From contig NZ_JBIWCW010000003.1 in the NCBI RefSeq assembly GCF_044761665.1, positions 372,001-436,000 on the forward strand: a stretch of DNA of 64,000 nt. Reading direction: 5' to 3'. Origin of the DNA: Peribacillus sp044761665. GTDB taxonomy: Bacteria; Bacillota; Bacilli; Bacillales; DSM-1321. The position numbers were made by a program, and so were the translations under genes. Numbering within the stretch: position 1 is the stretch's first letter; each line of letters opens with the position of its first letter. The notes under the pieces were generated by a model, which was not told where the DNA came from, did no database searches, and saw nothing but the letters and a program-made list of their open reading frames with translations. Positions 7,482 to 14,303 of the stretch are shown piece by piece.

Positions 7482-7495
7482 CGAACGTTTGTTCT
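7482..7495. promoter_or_regulatory. LexA/DinR-type box 2
   Basis: CGAACGTTTGTTCT, again an exact GAAC-N4-GTTC, 30 bases (about three helical turns) from box 1. Confidence 0.65.
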
Positions 7496-7551
7496 TTTTA
7501 TATTTATTGCTTTTTTAAATGGTACACGGAAAACTTTTTCAAAATAATTCG

Positions 7552-7579
7552 TTGACTTTTGTTGAAAAAAACTTATAAT
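7552..7579 (+). promoter_or_regulatory. sigma-A promoter of tRNA-Val
   Basis: TTGACT at 7552-7557, 16-base spacer, TATAAT at 7574-7579, 42 bases before the tRNA 5' end. Confidence 0.65.
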
Positions 7580-7621
7580 AAATTATGTACTTAAGTAATA
7601 GAGCAAGCCCATTTTACATAC

Positions 7622-7696
7622 GACTTGTTAGCTCAGTGGGAGAGCACTTCCTTGACAGGGAAGGGGTCGTGGGTTCGAATCCCTCACAGGTCATCA
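7622..7696 (+). tRNA. tRNA-Val (anticodon GAC)
   Basis: A cloverleaf can be drawn: acceptor GACTTGT/ACAGGTC (one G-U pair), D arm GCTC/GAGC, anticodon stem CTTCC/GGAAG with loop TTGACAG (anticodon GAC), and T arm GTGGG-TTCGAAT-CCCTC. The T stem has a T-T mismatch at its second pair. The encoded end reads A-TCA instead of the discriminator plus CCA that most Bacillus tRNA genes encode. It has its own promoter and a terminator. It is a single gene, not part of an rRNA or tRNA cluster. Confidence 0.85.
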
Positions 7697-7740
7697 GAAC
7701 GGTGGAAGCATTGTAGAGACAATGTTTTTGCCGTTTTTTT
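7697..7740 (+). terminator. Terminator of tRNA-Val
   Basis: Inner stem GCATTGT/ACAATGT and outer AACGG/CCGTT followed by seven T residues. A close, better-paired relative lies at 10223-10264. Confidence 0.75.
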
Positions 7741-7887
7741 GTTATTAGCAGGTCAAAACTAAAACTTAATCATTGTTTTCCCTACATTCCAAGAATATAA
7801 TGAAACATCTAACATATTAGTTTTACAAAGGGGAACTGCATCATTCGGTCCTCTTTTTCTAAAATATTTAAATGGGAGTTTATATAA

Positions 7888-8796
7888 ATGAGTACACAAA
7901 CGTTTTCAGACCTTCAGAAGATTGTTCATCCAAGTAATGTGAAAATGAATGAACCGCTACATAACTATACGTTTACTAAAACAGGCGGTAAAGCGGATTA
8001 TTTCGTCACACCTAAAAGCTATCAAGAGGTCCAAGCTATTTATACGTATGCGGAGAACCATCATATACCGTTAACAATCGTAGGTAATGGGTCGAATATG
8101 ATTATTAAAGATGGGGGCATCCGGGGAATTGTAATGACCCTTATTCAGCTAGATAGTATGCATACCAACGGTGAGGAACTGACCGTTCAAAGTGGAGCAG
8201 CTATTATTCAAGCTTCACGATATGCTTTAGAGAATCATCTTACAGGTTTGGAATTTGCTTGTGGGATACCTGGTTCGGTTGGAGGAGCCCTCTATATGAA
8301 TGCAGGAGCATACGGTGGAGAAATATCCGATGTCCTCAAAGATGCTCTTGTTATTACGCATACGGGAGAATTAAAGACCTTACATAAGGATGAGCTAGAA
8401 TTGGGTTATCGATCTAGCCGCTTCTCAAAAGAAAAATTACTGGTCCTCGAAGCTACTTTCTTATTACAGAAAGGCGAATATGAAGACATCAAAAGTAAAA
8501 TGGATGAGCTAACTTTCCAGAGGGAATCTAAACAACCACTTGAGTTCCCGTCTTGCGGAAGTGTCTTCAAACGGCCGCCTGGTCATTTTGCAGGTAAATT
8601 AATTCAGGATAGCGGGTTACAAGGTAAGCAAATCGGAGGTGCCCAGGTTTCAACTAAACACGCTGGATTTATTGTGAATGTAGGATCCGCTACAGCCACC
8701 GATTATTTGGAACTCATTCAATACGTTCAAAAAACCGTTAAATCTAAATTTGATGTAGAACTTGAAACCGAAGTTAAAATAATTGGAGAAGATTAA
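7888..8796 (+). CDS. murB: UDP-N-acetylmuramate dehydrogenase (UDP-N-acetylenolpyruvoylglucosamine reductase)
   Basis: 302 residues, the usual size of Gram-positive (type II) MurB. FAD-binding segments GNGSNMIIKDGGIRG (about 66-80) and GIPGSVGGALYMNAGAYGG (126-144) are clear. The substrate-binding GYRSSRF lies at 173-179, and SCGSVFKRP at 222-230 carries the catalytic Ser225 that protonates the intermediate. Near the C-terminus LETEVKIIG gives the conserved Glu. It reduces UDP-GlcNAc-enolpyruvate to UDP-MurNAc with NADPH in cytosolic peptidoglycan synthesis. It is not in a mur/div cluster, and many bacilli carry two murB copies, so this may be the second one (murB2). A hairpin terminator follows. 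Confidence 0.95.
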   Translation: MSTQTFSDLQKIVHPSNVKMNEPLHNYTFTKTGGKADYFVTPKSYQEVQAIYTYAENHHIPLTIVGNGSNMIIKDGGIRGIVMTLIQLDSMHTNGEELTVQSGAAIIQASRYALENHLTGLEFACGIPGSVGGALYMNAGAYGGEISDVLKDALVITHTGELKTLHKDELELGYRSSRFSKEKLLVLEATFLLQKGEYEDIKSKMDELTFQRESKQPLEFPSCGSVFKRPPGHFAGKLIQDSGLQGKQIGGAQVSTKHAGFIVNVGSATATDYLELIQYVQKTVKSKFDVELETEVKIIGED

Positions 8797-8802
8797 GCCT
8801 TT

Positions 8803-8844
8803 AAAAAGACTTTCGCTTATGTAAAAGCGGAAGTCTTTTTTTTT
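8803..8844 (+). terminator. Terminator after murB
   Basis: AAAAAGACTTTCGCTT pairs with AAGCGGAAGTCTTTTT (one G-U) around a short loop and runs into a T tract. Confidence 0.85.
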
Positions 8845-8997
8845 GTAGGAAGAGTCCTTAGAAAATTATGGTATAATTGTCCGAGCTGTAGATATAAATT
8901 TTTAGTTGAGAAGCCTCCAGGAATCTATTTTTGGAAGACGAGGATTTCAATATGGATGACTCATTCAAATAGATATATATATTAGGGAAGTGATTTA

Positions 8998-10020
8998 ATG
9001 GCAAGTGTCTTTTGGGAAGAAGAGGATGACTATTTTAAGTTAGAGCCGTTAACAGATGAAATGGTAGAAAAAGCTGAACAAGATTTAAAAGTAAAATTAC
9101 CGCCTTCCTATATAGATATCCTCAAAGAACAGAATGGAGGATTTACTAACTTTAACTCGTATCCTATAGATTTTCCAACCTCGTGGGCAGAAAATCATAT
9201 TCGCGTAGATCATATTTTTGGGATAGGTGAAAAAAACAGCATATTAGATAGTGAATATCTCATTAAAGAATGGGAAATGCCCGAAGGACTGATTTTGTTT
9301 AATGGAGATGGACATACTTGGGTTGCCTTTGATTATCGAAATGTTGATTCTAACCCTTCCATTGTGTATGTAGATAACGAAGACGAAACGATTATAAAAA
9401 TTTCGAATACGTTTGATGAATTTTTAGAACGATTGTATATGGAAGAATTTGAACCCCCTGAAGAAGATGATGATGACTTTCTAATGAAACATTATGGTAA
9501 GGATGATTTTGAGATCCTTTTACAACAAGATGATGTAGAAGAACTATTCTATGCTATCATTTATGTTTCGCAATTTGAACGGGATGTTGAATGGGTGAGT
9601 AAGCAATTTTTAAAGTTAAGCAATCATCCTGATGACCATATAAGAAATGGCATTGCTAATAATGTATGGAACACTTTAAGTTATCAATTAGATGATGAAA
9701 CCATCCAGACTTTTATAGAGATTTTCAAGAATGATTCCGATAGCGATGTACGAATGTATGCAGAGATGATTATCGAAAAGATGAATTATTCGTATGAAGA
9801 ATTAAAAGAGGATTTACAAAAGGACAAACGAGTTAGCTTTGCTTATCAAGATGAGATTTATCATATCAATCAGCATTCTAATTTGTGGCATATTTCCGTG
9901 TTCGGTGGAGAAACCGATGTGGATCTACAATCTTTTGGAACAAGAGAAGAATTATTGAATCAAGCCACTTTAGGTGGGCAGCCATTAGAGCAGGTGTGGA
10001 ACAAAGTAAAAATATTGTAA
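8998..10020 (+). CDS. SMI1/KNR4 (SUKH) family protein with HEAT-like repeats
   Basis: 340 residues, very acidic. Residues about 15-145 form an SMI1/KNR4 (SUKH) domain: KVKLPPSYIDILKEQNGG, then RVDHIFGIGE, and LILFNGDGHTWVAFDYR. About 160-265 are helical HEAT-like repeats (DDHIRNGIANNVWNTL; DSDVRMYAEMIIEKM). The last ~70 residues look like a small extra domain (DEIYHINQHSNLWHISVFGGETDV). SUKH proteins are often immunity proteins against contact-dependent toxins, but no toxin gene is adjacent here. The ATG follows AGGGAAGTG. It lies between an intact tRNA-Val and a decayed copy of that tRNA's 3' end, which suggests acquisition. Cytosolic; partner unknown. Confidence 0.85.
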   Translation: MASVFWEEEDDYFKLEPLTDEMVEKAEQDLKVKLPPSYIDILKEQNGGFTNFNSYPIDFPTSWAENHIRVDHIFGIGEKNSILDSEYLIKEWEMPEGLILFNGDGHTWVAFDYRNVDSNPSIVYVDNEDETIIKISNTFDEFLERLYMEEFEPPEEDDDDFLMKHYGKDDFEILLQQDDVEELFYAIIYVSQFERDVEWVSKQFLKLSNHPDDHIRNGIANNVWNTLSYQLDDETIQTFIEIFKNDSDSDVRMYAEMIIEKMNYSYEELKEDLQKDKRVSFAYQDEIYHINQHSNLWHISVFGGETDVDLQSFGTREELLNQATLGGQPLEQVWNKVKIL

Positions 10021-10173
10021 AAAACTTATAGCACTTTGCTTTGAAGCTATAGGCAGGATAGTTGAATAAGGACATAAATTAATTGTAGCAGATCAGCTGA
10101 GCCCACATATTTGCTAACATATTGATTTTGACTATATTCGTTTTAAAGAGTTTTGTTGATATCTATACCGTAT

Positions 10174-10222
10174 AAAGTTGATAGGGAAGGGATTGCTGCT
10201 TCGAACCCCTTACATGTCATCA
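10174..10222 (+). pseudogene. Decayed copy of the tRNA-Val 3' half
   Basis: From TTGATAGGGAAGGG through TTCGAACCCCTTACATGTCATCA this stretch aligns with the intact tRNA-Val (anticodon loop to 3' end), with about nine differences over the 32 bases after GGGAAGGG. No 5' half is recognisable. It is followed by a related terminator. This is either an old tandem duplicate or the att-like scar of an element that used the tRNA gene. Confidence 0.65.
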
Positions 10223-10264
10223 AAATGGTGAAGCATTGTTGAGACAATGCTTCACCATTTTTTT
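10223..10264 (+). terminator. Perfect hairpin terminator after the tRNA remnant
   Basis: A 17-bp perfect stem (AAATGGTGAAGCATTGT and complement) with loop TGAG, then a T tract. It is homologous to the terminator after the intact tRNA-Val. Confidence 0.85.
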
Positions 10265-10443
10265 GTCTAAAATTAAAAGACTACCTTGATTTTTTCAGTT
10301 TCAATTTTACTTGTGACCATCCTCTGACAAAGAAATCAAAATAAAAATAATAAAGGAAAAGCCTATGGGTAACAGAATGGTTAAGAATTTAATACTCTGA
10401 TATTAGAAAGAAAAATAAATCAAACAAGAAGGATGGGATCCTC

Positions 10444-10671
10444 ATGGTTGATAAAAATAATCGAAATGACAAGAGGGAAAAATGGAAAAAGCAAATTATG
10501 AATAATCTGAGGAAGGAAAGTGTCAAAAATATCATAGCAAGAACAGGAGACCTAGCAAGGTCAGATGCTAACGTCAATAATACTTACACTGTACACATCA
10601 AGGATGGAAAGATGGTGAAGCAACCTACAAACGGGAAGTGTGTGGTCATTAATGGGAAAGTCCAGGGTTAG
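10444..10671 (+). CDS. Small hypothetical protein
   Basis: 75 residues, basic, no hydrophobic segment. It starts at an ATG 9 bases after GAAGGATGGG. The N-terminal third (DKNNRNDKREKWKKQIMNNL) is Lys/Arg/Asn rich and probably helical, and the rest (TYTVHIKDGKMVKQP, CVVINGKVQG) is strand-forming. No domain recognised. It stands alone between two terminators. Confidence 0.6.
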   Translation: MVDKNNRNDKREKWKKQIMNNLRKESVKNIIARTGDLARSDANVNNTYTVHIKDGKMVKQPTNGKCVVINGKVQG

Positions 10672-10743
10672 CTGAAAGGGTATAGAGTAGGCTTGTAATC
10701 AGAAAGAAAATTGAACAATAAAAAGATAGCGTTTTTCTAAAAA

Positions 10744-10781
10744 AGGCTCGGTTCCTATTTTTTATGGGACCGAGTTTTTTT
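10744..10781 (+). terminator. Terminator after the small hypothetical gene
   Basis: CTCGGTTCC/GGGACCGAG stem (one G-U) followed by seven T residues. Confidence 0.85.
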
Positions 10782-10891
10782 ATTAACTCATAGATAGAAG
10801 TTTATCCGGAGATAAAAGTGTACGAGACAGTAGAAAAGGGAAGGATTCCATTATAGGTAACAAATGAACTAATAAAGGAGGAGAGGGAATT

Positions 10892-11416
10892 ATGCGCTTA
10901 AAGGGAACGAAAATCATTAGCCTTGTGCATCATGATTTCGAGGATTTGGAGCTTTGGTACCCCATTTTACGTTTAAGGGAAGAAGGAGCTATTGTCCATC
11001 TTGCCGGTGAAAAGGCAAATGAAACGTATATTGGAAAATATGGTGTGCCAGCCGATTCGGATTTTGATTATGGCAGCGTTAAAGCTGATGACTATGATGC
11101 GATCCTTGTTCCCGGAGGGTGGGCACCTGATAAGATCCGCCGGTTCCCTGAGGTGATTTCGCTGATACAAAGGATGGAAGAAAGCAAGAAGCCAATCGGC
11201 CAAATTTGTCATGCAGGTTGGGTCTTGATTTCAGCAGGTATTTTGAAAGGTAAGAATGTGACCAGTACACCTGGCATTAAAGATGATATGGAGAATGCTG
11301 GAGCGCATTGGGTGGATGAGCCTGTTGTGGTGGACGGCAACCTGGTATCGAGCAGACGTCCGCCCGATCTTCCCGATTATTTAAGGGAATTGATTCGCGT
11401 GATTGAACAGAAATGA
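10892..11416 (+). CDS. DJ-1/PfpI family protein (type 1 glutamine amidotransferase-like)
   Basis: 174 residues, the full length for the PfpI/YraA branch. The nucleophile elbow is QICHAGW with Cys106 followed by His107, and an acidic residue near position 17-20 (FEDLE) completes the usual Glu-Cys-His site. SRRPPDLPDYLRELI at the end is also typical. Family members act as glyoxalase III/deglycase or in stress resistance rather than as proteases; the exact substrate is not visible. Single gene with GGAGGAGAGGG before the ATG and a strong terminator. Confidence 0.9.
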   Translation: MRLKGTKIISLVHHDFEDLELWYPILRLREEGAIVHLAGEKANETYIGKYGVPADSDFDYGSVKADDYDAILVPGGWAPDKIRRFPEVISLIQRMEESKKPIGQICHAGWVLISAGILKGKNVTSTPGIKDDMENAGAHWVDEPVVVDGNLVSSRRPPDLPDYLRELIRVIEQK

Positions 11417-11419
11417 AAC

Positions 11420-11459
11420 AAAAAAGGAGATTTTTCCTAGCGGGAAAATCACCTTTTTT
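11420..11459. terminator. Terminator between PfpI gene and xylR
   Basis: AAAAAGGAGATTTTTCC and GGGAAAATCACCTTTTTT arms around TAGC, with A and T tracts on both sides. It can serve both convergent genes. Confidence 0.85.
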
Positions 11460-11471
11460 GTTTCATGTAAC

Positions 11472-12638
11472 CTATTGATTTTTTTGGTTCAAGTTGGTTT
11501 TCAGGAATTTTTCGATCACATGAGCAGAAACCCCTAATGAAGGGGAATAGGAAGATAAATCGGAAAAGCTGATATGCAATTCTTCTTGATTGAACTTGAG
11601 GGCGTGATTTTCGACAATCTCGACGATAGGTTCCCTCAACCATTCCTTGGCCATGGCCAAGCGATTTCCGATGATAATCTGCTGTGGATTAAACGTATTG
11701 GAAATATTACTGATGCCAATTCCGAGGTAATGCCCGATTTCTTTGAAAAGTTTACTAATTTCCTCACTATGACTGGCCTGTTCAGTCAGTGATTCGAGCG
11801 TGATTCCTTCTGGATGGATAAGTTCAGATGCCAGGTCAATCAATGCTTTTTCGGATGCGTATAATTCCCAGCAACCCTTGCTTCCGCATGTGCATGGCTT
11901 TCCATGAACATCAATAATCATGTGGCCCATTTCTCCTGAAAACCCATTCGCTCCACGGTACAGTTCGTTTTTCAGAATAATGCCGACCCCGATGCCCATA
12001 CCTGCGCTTACATATACGAGATGATCGTGGTCTTTGCCGGCCCCGAATTTCTTTTCTCCATAGGCCCCGGCATTTGCCTCATTTTCTACTATCACAGGGA
12101 GACCAAACTCTTCTTCCATTTCTTTTTTTAGGTCAACATTCTTCCAACCTAAGTTCGGGGCAAGCAGAATTTCCCCTTCGTTATCAACAATCCCAGGAAT
12201 GCCAATTCCGATTCCAACCACTCCGTAATGGCTTTCGGGGGCAGTTTTTATGAAAGAATGAATCATTTCTTTCATGCGCTCAAACGTTTCTTGGTAGTTT
12301 GCGTTATTCGTATTTCTACTGATTTCACTTACGATGTCGCCATTGAGATCAGTAAGGATCCCTAATATATAATTTACTCCAAGATCTATCCCAATTGAGT
12401 AACCGGCTTTTTCTTGAAACAATAATAGTACTGGGCGCCTTCCACCGCTGGATTCTCCGGGACCTGATTCAAAGGCAAGATTAGCTTCCAACAGTTCATT
12501 GACGAGAGAAGATACAGTTCCCTTCGTGAGTCCGAGATGCTGCGAAATGTCTGCCCGAGATATCGGTGCACGTTCCAGGATGGTTTCTAAAATGGCCTGC
12601 TTGTTATTCACTTTCATCAGTTGCTGGTTCCAGGTCAT
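11472..12638 (-). CDS. xylR: ROK family xylose operon repressor
   Basis: 388 residues from the ATG at 12638, which has AAAGGAGGT 7 bases upstream. Residues 12-65 form a winged helix-turn-helix (ISRADISQHLGLTKGTVSSLVNELLE). The rest is a ROK domain with GIDLGVNY near 83 and the zinc motif CTCGSKGC after GEMGHMIID. XylR binds a palindrome at the xylA promoter and is released by D-xylose. It is divergent from xylA with the matching operator between them. Length and order are those of xylR in B. subtilis and B. megaterium. Confidence 0.95.
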   Translation of the reverse strand: MTWNQQLMKVNNKQAILETILERAPISRADISQHLGLTKGTVSSLVNELLEANLAFESGPGESSGGRRPVLLLFQEKAGYSIGIDLGVNYILGILTDLNGDIVSEISRNTNNANYQETFERMKEMIHSFIKTAPESHYGVVGIGIGIPGIVDNEGEILLAPNLGWKNVDLKKEMEEEFGLPVIVENEANAGAYGEKKFGAGKDHDHLVYVSAGMGIGVGIILKNELYRGANGFSGEMGHMIIDVHGKPCTCGSKGCWELYASEKALIDLASELIHPEGITLESLTEQASHSEEISKLFKEIGHYLGIGISNISNTFNPQQIIIGNRLAMAKEWLREPIVEIVENHALKFNQEELHISFSDLSSYSPSLGVSAHVIEKFLKTNLNQKNQ

Positions 12639-12704
12639 CTTTCTACCTCCTTTTAATAACAATGGATTTTAGGTAAGTTTTATTATAACAAAAAAAATCA
12701 AAAA

Positions 12705-12735
12705 AACTTAGTATATTCATTAGACAAACTAAGTT
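12705..12735. promoter_or_regulatory. XylR operator
   Basis: A 31-base inverted repeat with outer arms AACTTAGT (12705-12712) and ACTAAGTT (12728-12735) and a further AAAC/TTTG-like extension on the right. This is the half-site type bound by Bacillus XylR. It overlaps the -35 and spacer of the xylA promoter. Confidence 0.8.
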
Positions 12736-12749
12736 ATTGCTGTTATTAT
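12721..12749 (+). promoter_or_regulatory. sigma-A promoter of xylA
   Basis: TAGACA (12721-12726), 17 bases, TATTAT (12744-12749). The XylR operator covers the -35 and the cre site lies just downstream, so both block initiation or early elongation. Confidence 0.65.
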
Positions 12750-12760
12750 TTTCATGAGCA

Positions 12761-12776
12761 ATGAAAGCGATTCCAA
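12761..12776 (+). promoter_or_regulatory. CcpA cre site in the xylA leader
   Basis: ATGAAAGCGATTCCAA matches the cre consensus WTGNAARCGNWWWCAW at 15 of 16 positions. It lies about 12 bases after the -10 and indicates catabolite repression. Confidence 0.75.
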
Positions 12777-12806
12777 ATTCATTTTATCTGAGGAGGAAAT
12801 ACTAAT

Positions 12807-14129
12807 ATGAGTTATTTCGAAACTATCAACCAAGTAAAATACGAAGGTTCAGAATCTTCGAATCCTTTATCCTTTAAATATTATAACCCGAAAGAAATGA
12901 TTAACGGAAAGACCATGGAAGAGTTTTTGCGCTTCGCCGTTTCTTACTGGCATACATTCACCGCAGATGGCACAGATCCATTTGGACAACCAACAATGCT
13001 TCGTCCATATAATAAATTTACGGGAATGGACCTTGCCAAAGCACGTGTGGAAGCATCCTTCGAATTTTATGAAAAAATGAATGTTCCATTCTTTTGCTTC
13101 CATGATGTCGATGTCGCTCCTGAAGGGGACACATTGAGAGAGACAAATAAGAACATGGATGAAATTGTGGCCATGATCAAGGAATACTTGAAGACTAGCA
13201 AGACAAAATTACTTTGGAATACGGCGAATATGTTCTCTAATCCCCGTTGGGTTCATGGTGCAGCCACTTCACCGAATGCGGATGTATTTGCCTATGCGGC
13301 AGCGAAAGTGAAAAAGGGATTGGAAGTAGGGAAGGAATTAGGTGCGGAAAACTATGTATTCTGGGGCGGACGTGAAGGCTACGATACCCTTCTTAATACG
13401 AATATGAAGTTAGAATTGGATAATTTGGCCCGATTCTTCCATATGGCCCTTGATTACTCTAAAGAGATTGGTTTTGATGCGCAGTTCTTGATCGAACCAA
13501 AACCAAAGGAACCGACGAAGCACCAATATGACTTTGATGTCGCGACGGGTCTTGCCTTTTTACAGACGTATGGCTTAAAAGATCATTTCAAATTCAATAT
13601 CGAGGCGAACCATGCCATTTTGGCAGGACATACATTCGAACATGAATTGCATGTTGCCCGTACTCATGGCATGCTTGGTTCCGTCGATGCGAACCAAGGG
13701 GACTCACTACTTGGGTGGGATACCGATGAATTCCCGACTGACCTCTACGCAACGACGTTGGCAATGTATGAAATCCTGAAAAATGATGGTCTTGGAACGG
13801 GCGGGCTAAACTTTGACGCGAAAGTAAGACGTGGTTCCTTCGAGTATGAAGATTTATTCCACGCCCATATTGCAGGGATGGATAGCTTTGCGATTGGTAC
13901 TAAGGTCGCTAAAAAGTTACTCGAAGACAAAGTGTTGGAAGACTTCATTGCGGACCGTTACAGCAGCTATACAGCTGGAATCGGCTTGAAGATCGTTGAA
14001 GGGAAAACTGATTTCCGTAAGTTGGAAGACTATGCACTTGGTCTTGGTGAAATCCAAAATAAATCGGGCAGACAAGAATACTTAAAAGGCATTTTGAACA
14101 AATACATCCTTAAGGCAATTGCAGAATAA
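12807..14129 (+). CDS. xylA: Xylose isomerase
   Basis: 440 residues, the normal class II length. Visible are the substrate-binding CFHDVDVAPEG (catalytic His/Asp), the family signature FWGGREGYDTLLNTN, the metal-binding LIEPKPKEPTKHQYDFD, FNIEANHAILAGHTFEHEL, and GSVDANQGD. It converts D-xylose to D-xylulose in the cytosol using Mg2+ or Mn2+ and is the first step of the pathway completed by XylB. The ATG has GAGGAGGAAA upstream. First gene of the xyl operon, under XylR and CcpA control. Confidence 0.98.
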   Translation: MSYFETINQVKYEGSESSNPLSFKYYNPKEMINGKTMEEFLRFAVSYWHTFTADGTDPFGQPTMLRPYNKFTGMDLAKARVEASFEFYEKMNVPFFCFHDVDVAPEGDTLRETNKNMDEIVAMIKEYLKTSKTKLLWNTANMFSNPRWVHGAATSPNADVFAYAAAKVKKGLEVGKELGAENYVFWGGREGYDTLLNTNMKLELDNLARFFHMALDYSKEIGFDAQFLIEPKPKEPTKHQYDFDVATGLAFLQTYGLKDHFKFNIEANHAILAGHTFEHELHVARTHGMLGSVDANQGDSLLGWDTDEFPTDLYATTLAMYEILKNDGLGTGGLNFDAKVRRGSFEYEDLFHAHIAGMDSFAIGTKVAKKLLEDKVLEDFIADRYSSYTAGIGLKIVEGKTDFRKLEDYALGLGEIQNKSGRQEYLKGILNKYILKAIAE

Positions 14130-14210
14130 AAGATGAATGGGAAGGGAGGAACTAGCATACGATTTAGATTCCTTCATGGTCATATATTCTAATTCAACTA
14201 GAGGGGGAGT

Positions 14211-14303
14211 ATGGAGAAGGAGTATATGGTGGAAAGAAAAGAAACAGCTGGGTACCTTGGCGCTTTTCTTTTGCGGGCTTATTCTGACTCTATAAAACTA
14301 TGA
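14211..14303 (+). CDS. Leader ORF overlapping the xylose transporter start
   Basis: A 30-codon frame begins at ATG 14211 (AGAGGGGG just upstream; a second in-frame ATG at 14226 has AAGGAG). It ends in a TGA at 14301-14303 that overlaps the transporter ATG at 14300 as ATGA. The transporter start itself has no ribosome site, so the arrangement looks like translational coupling. The peptide (MEKEYMVERKETAGYLGAFL...) has no known relative that I recall. Seen: frame, ribosome site and overlap; inferred: that it is translated. Confidence 0.5.
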   Translation: MEKEYMVERKETAGYLGAFLLRAYSDSIKL

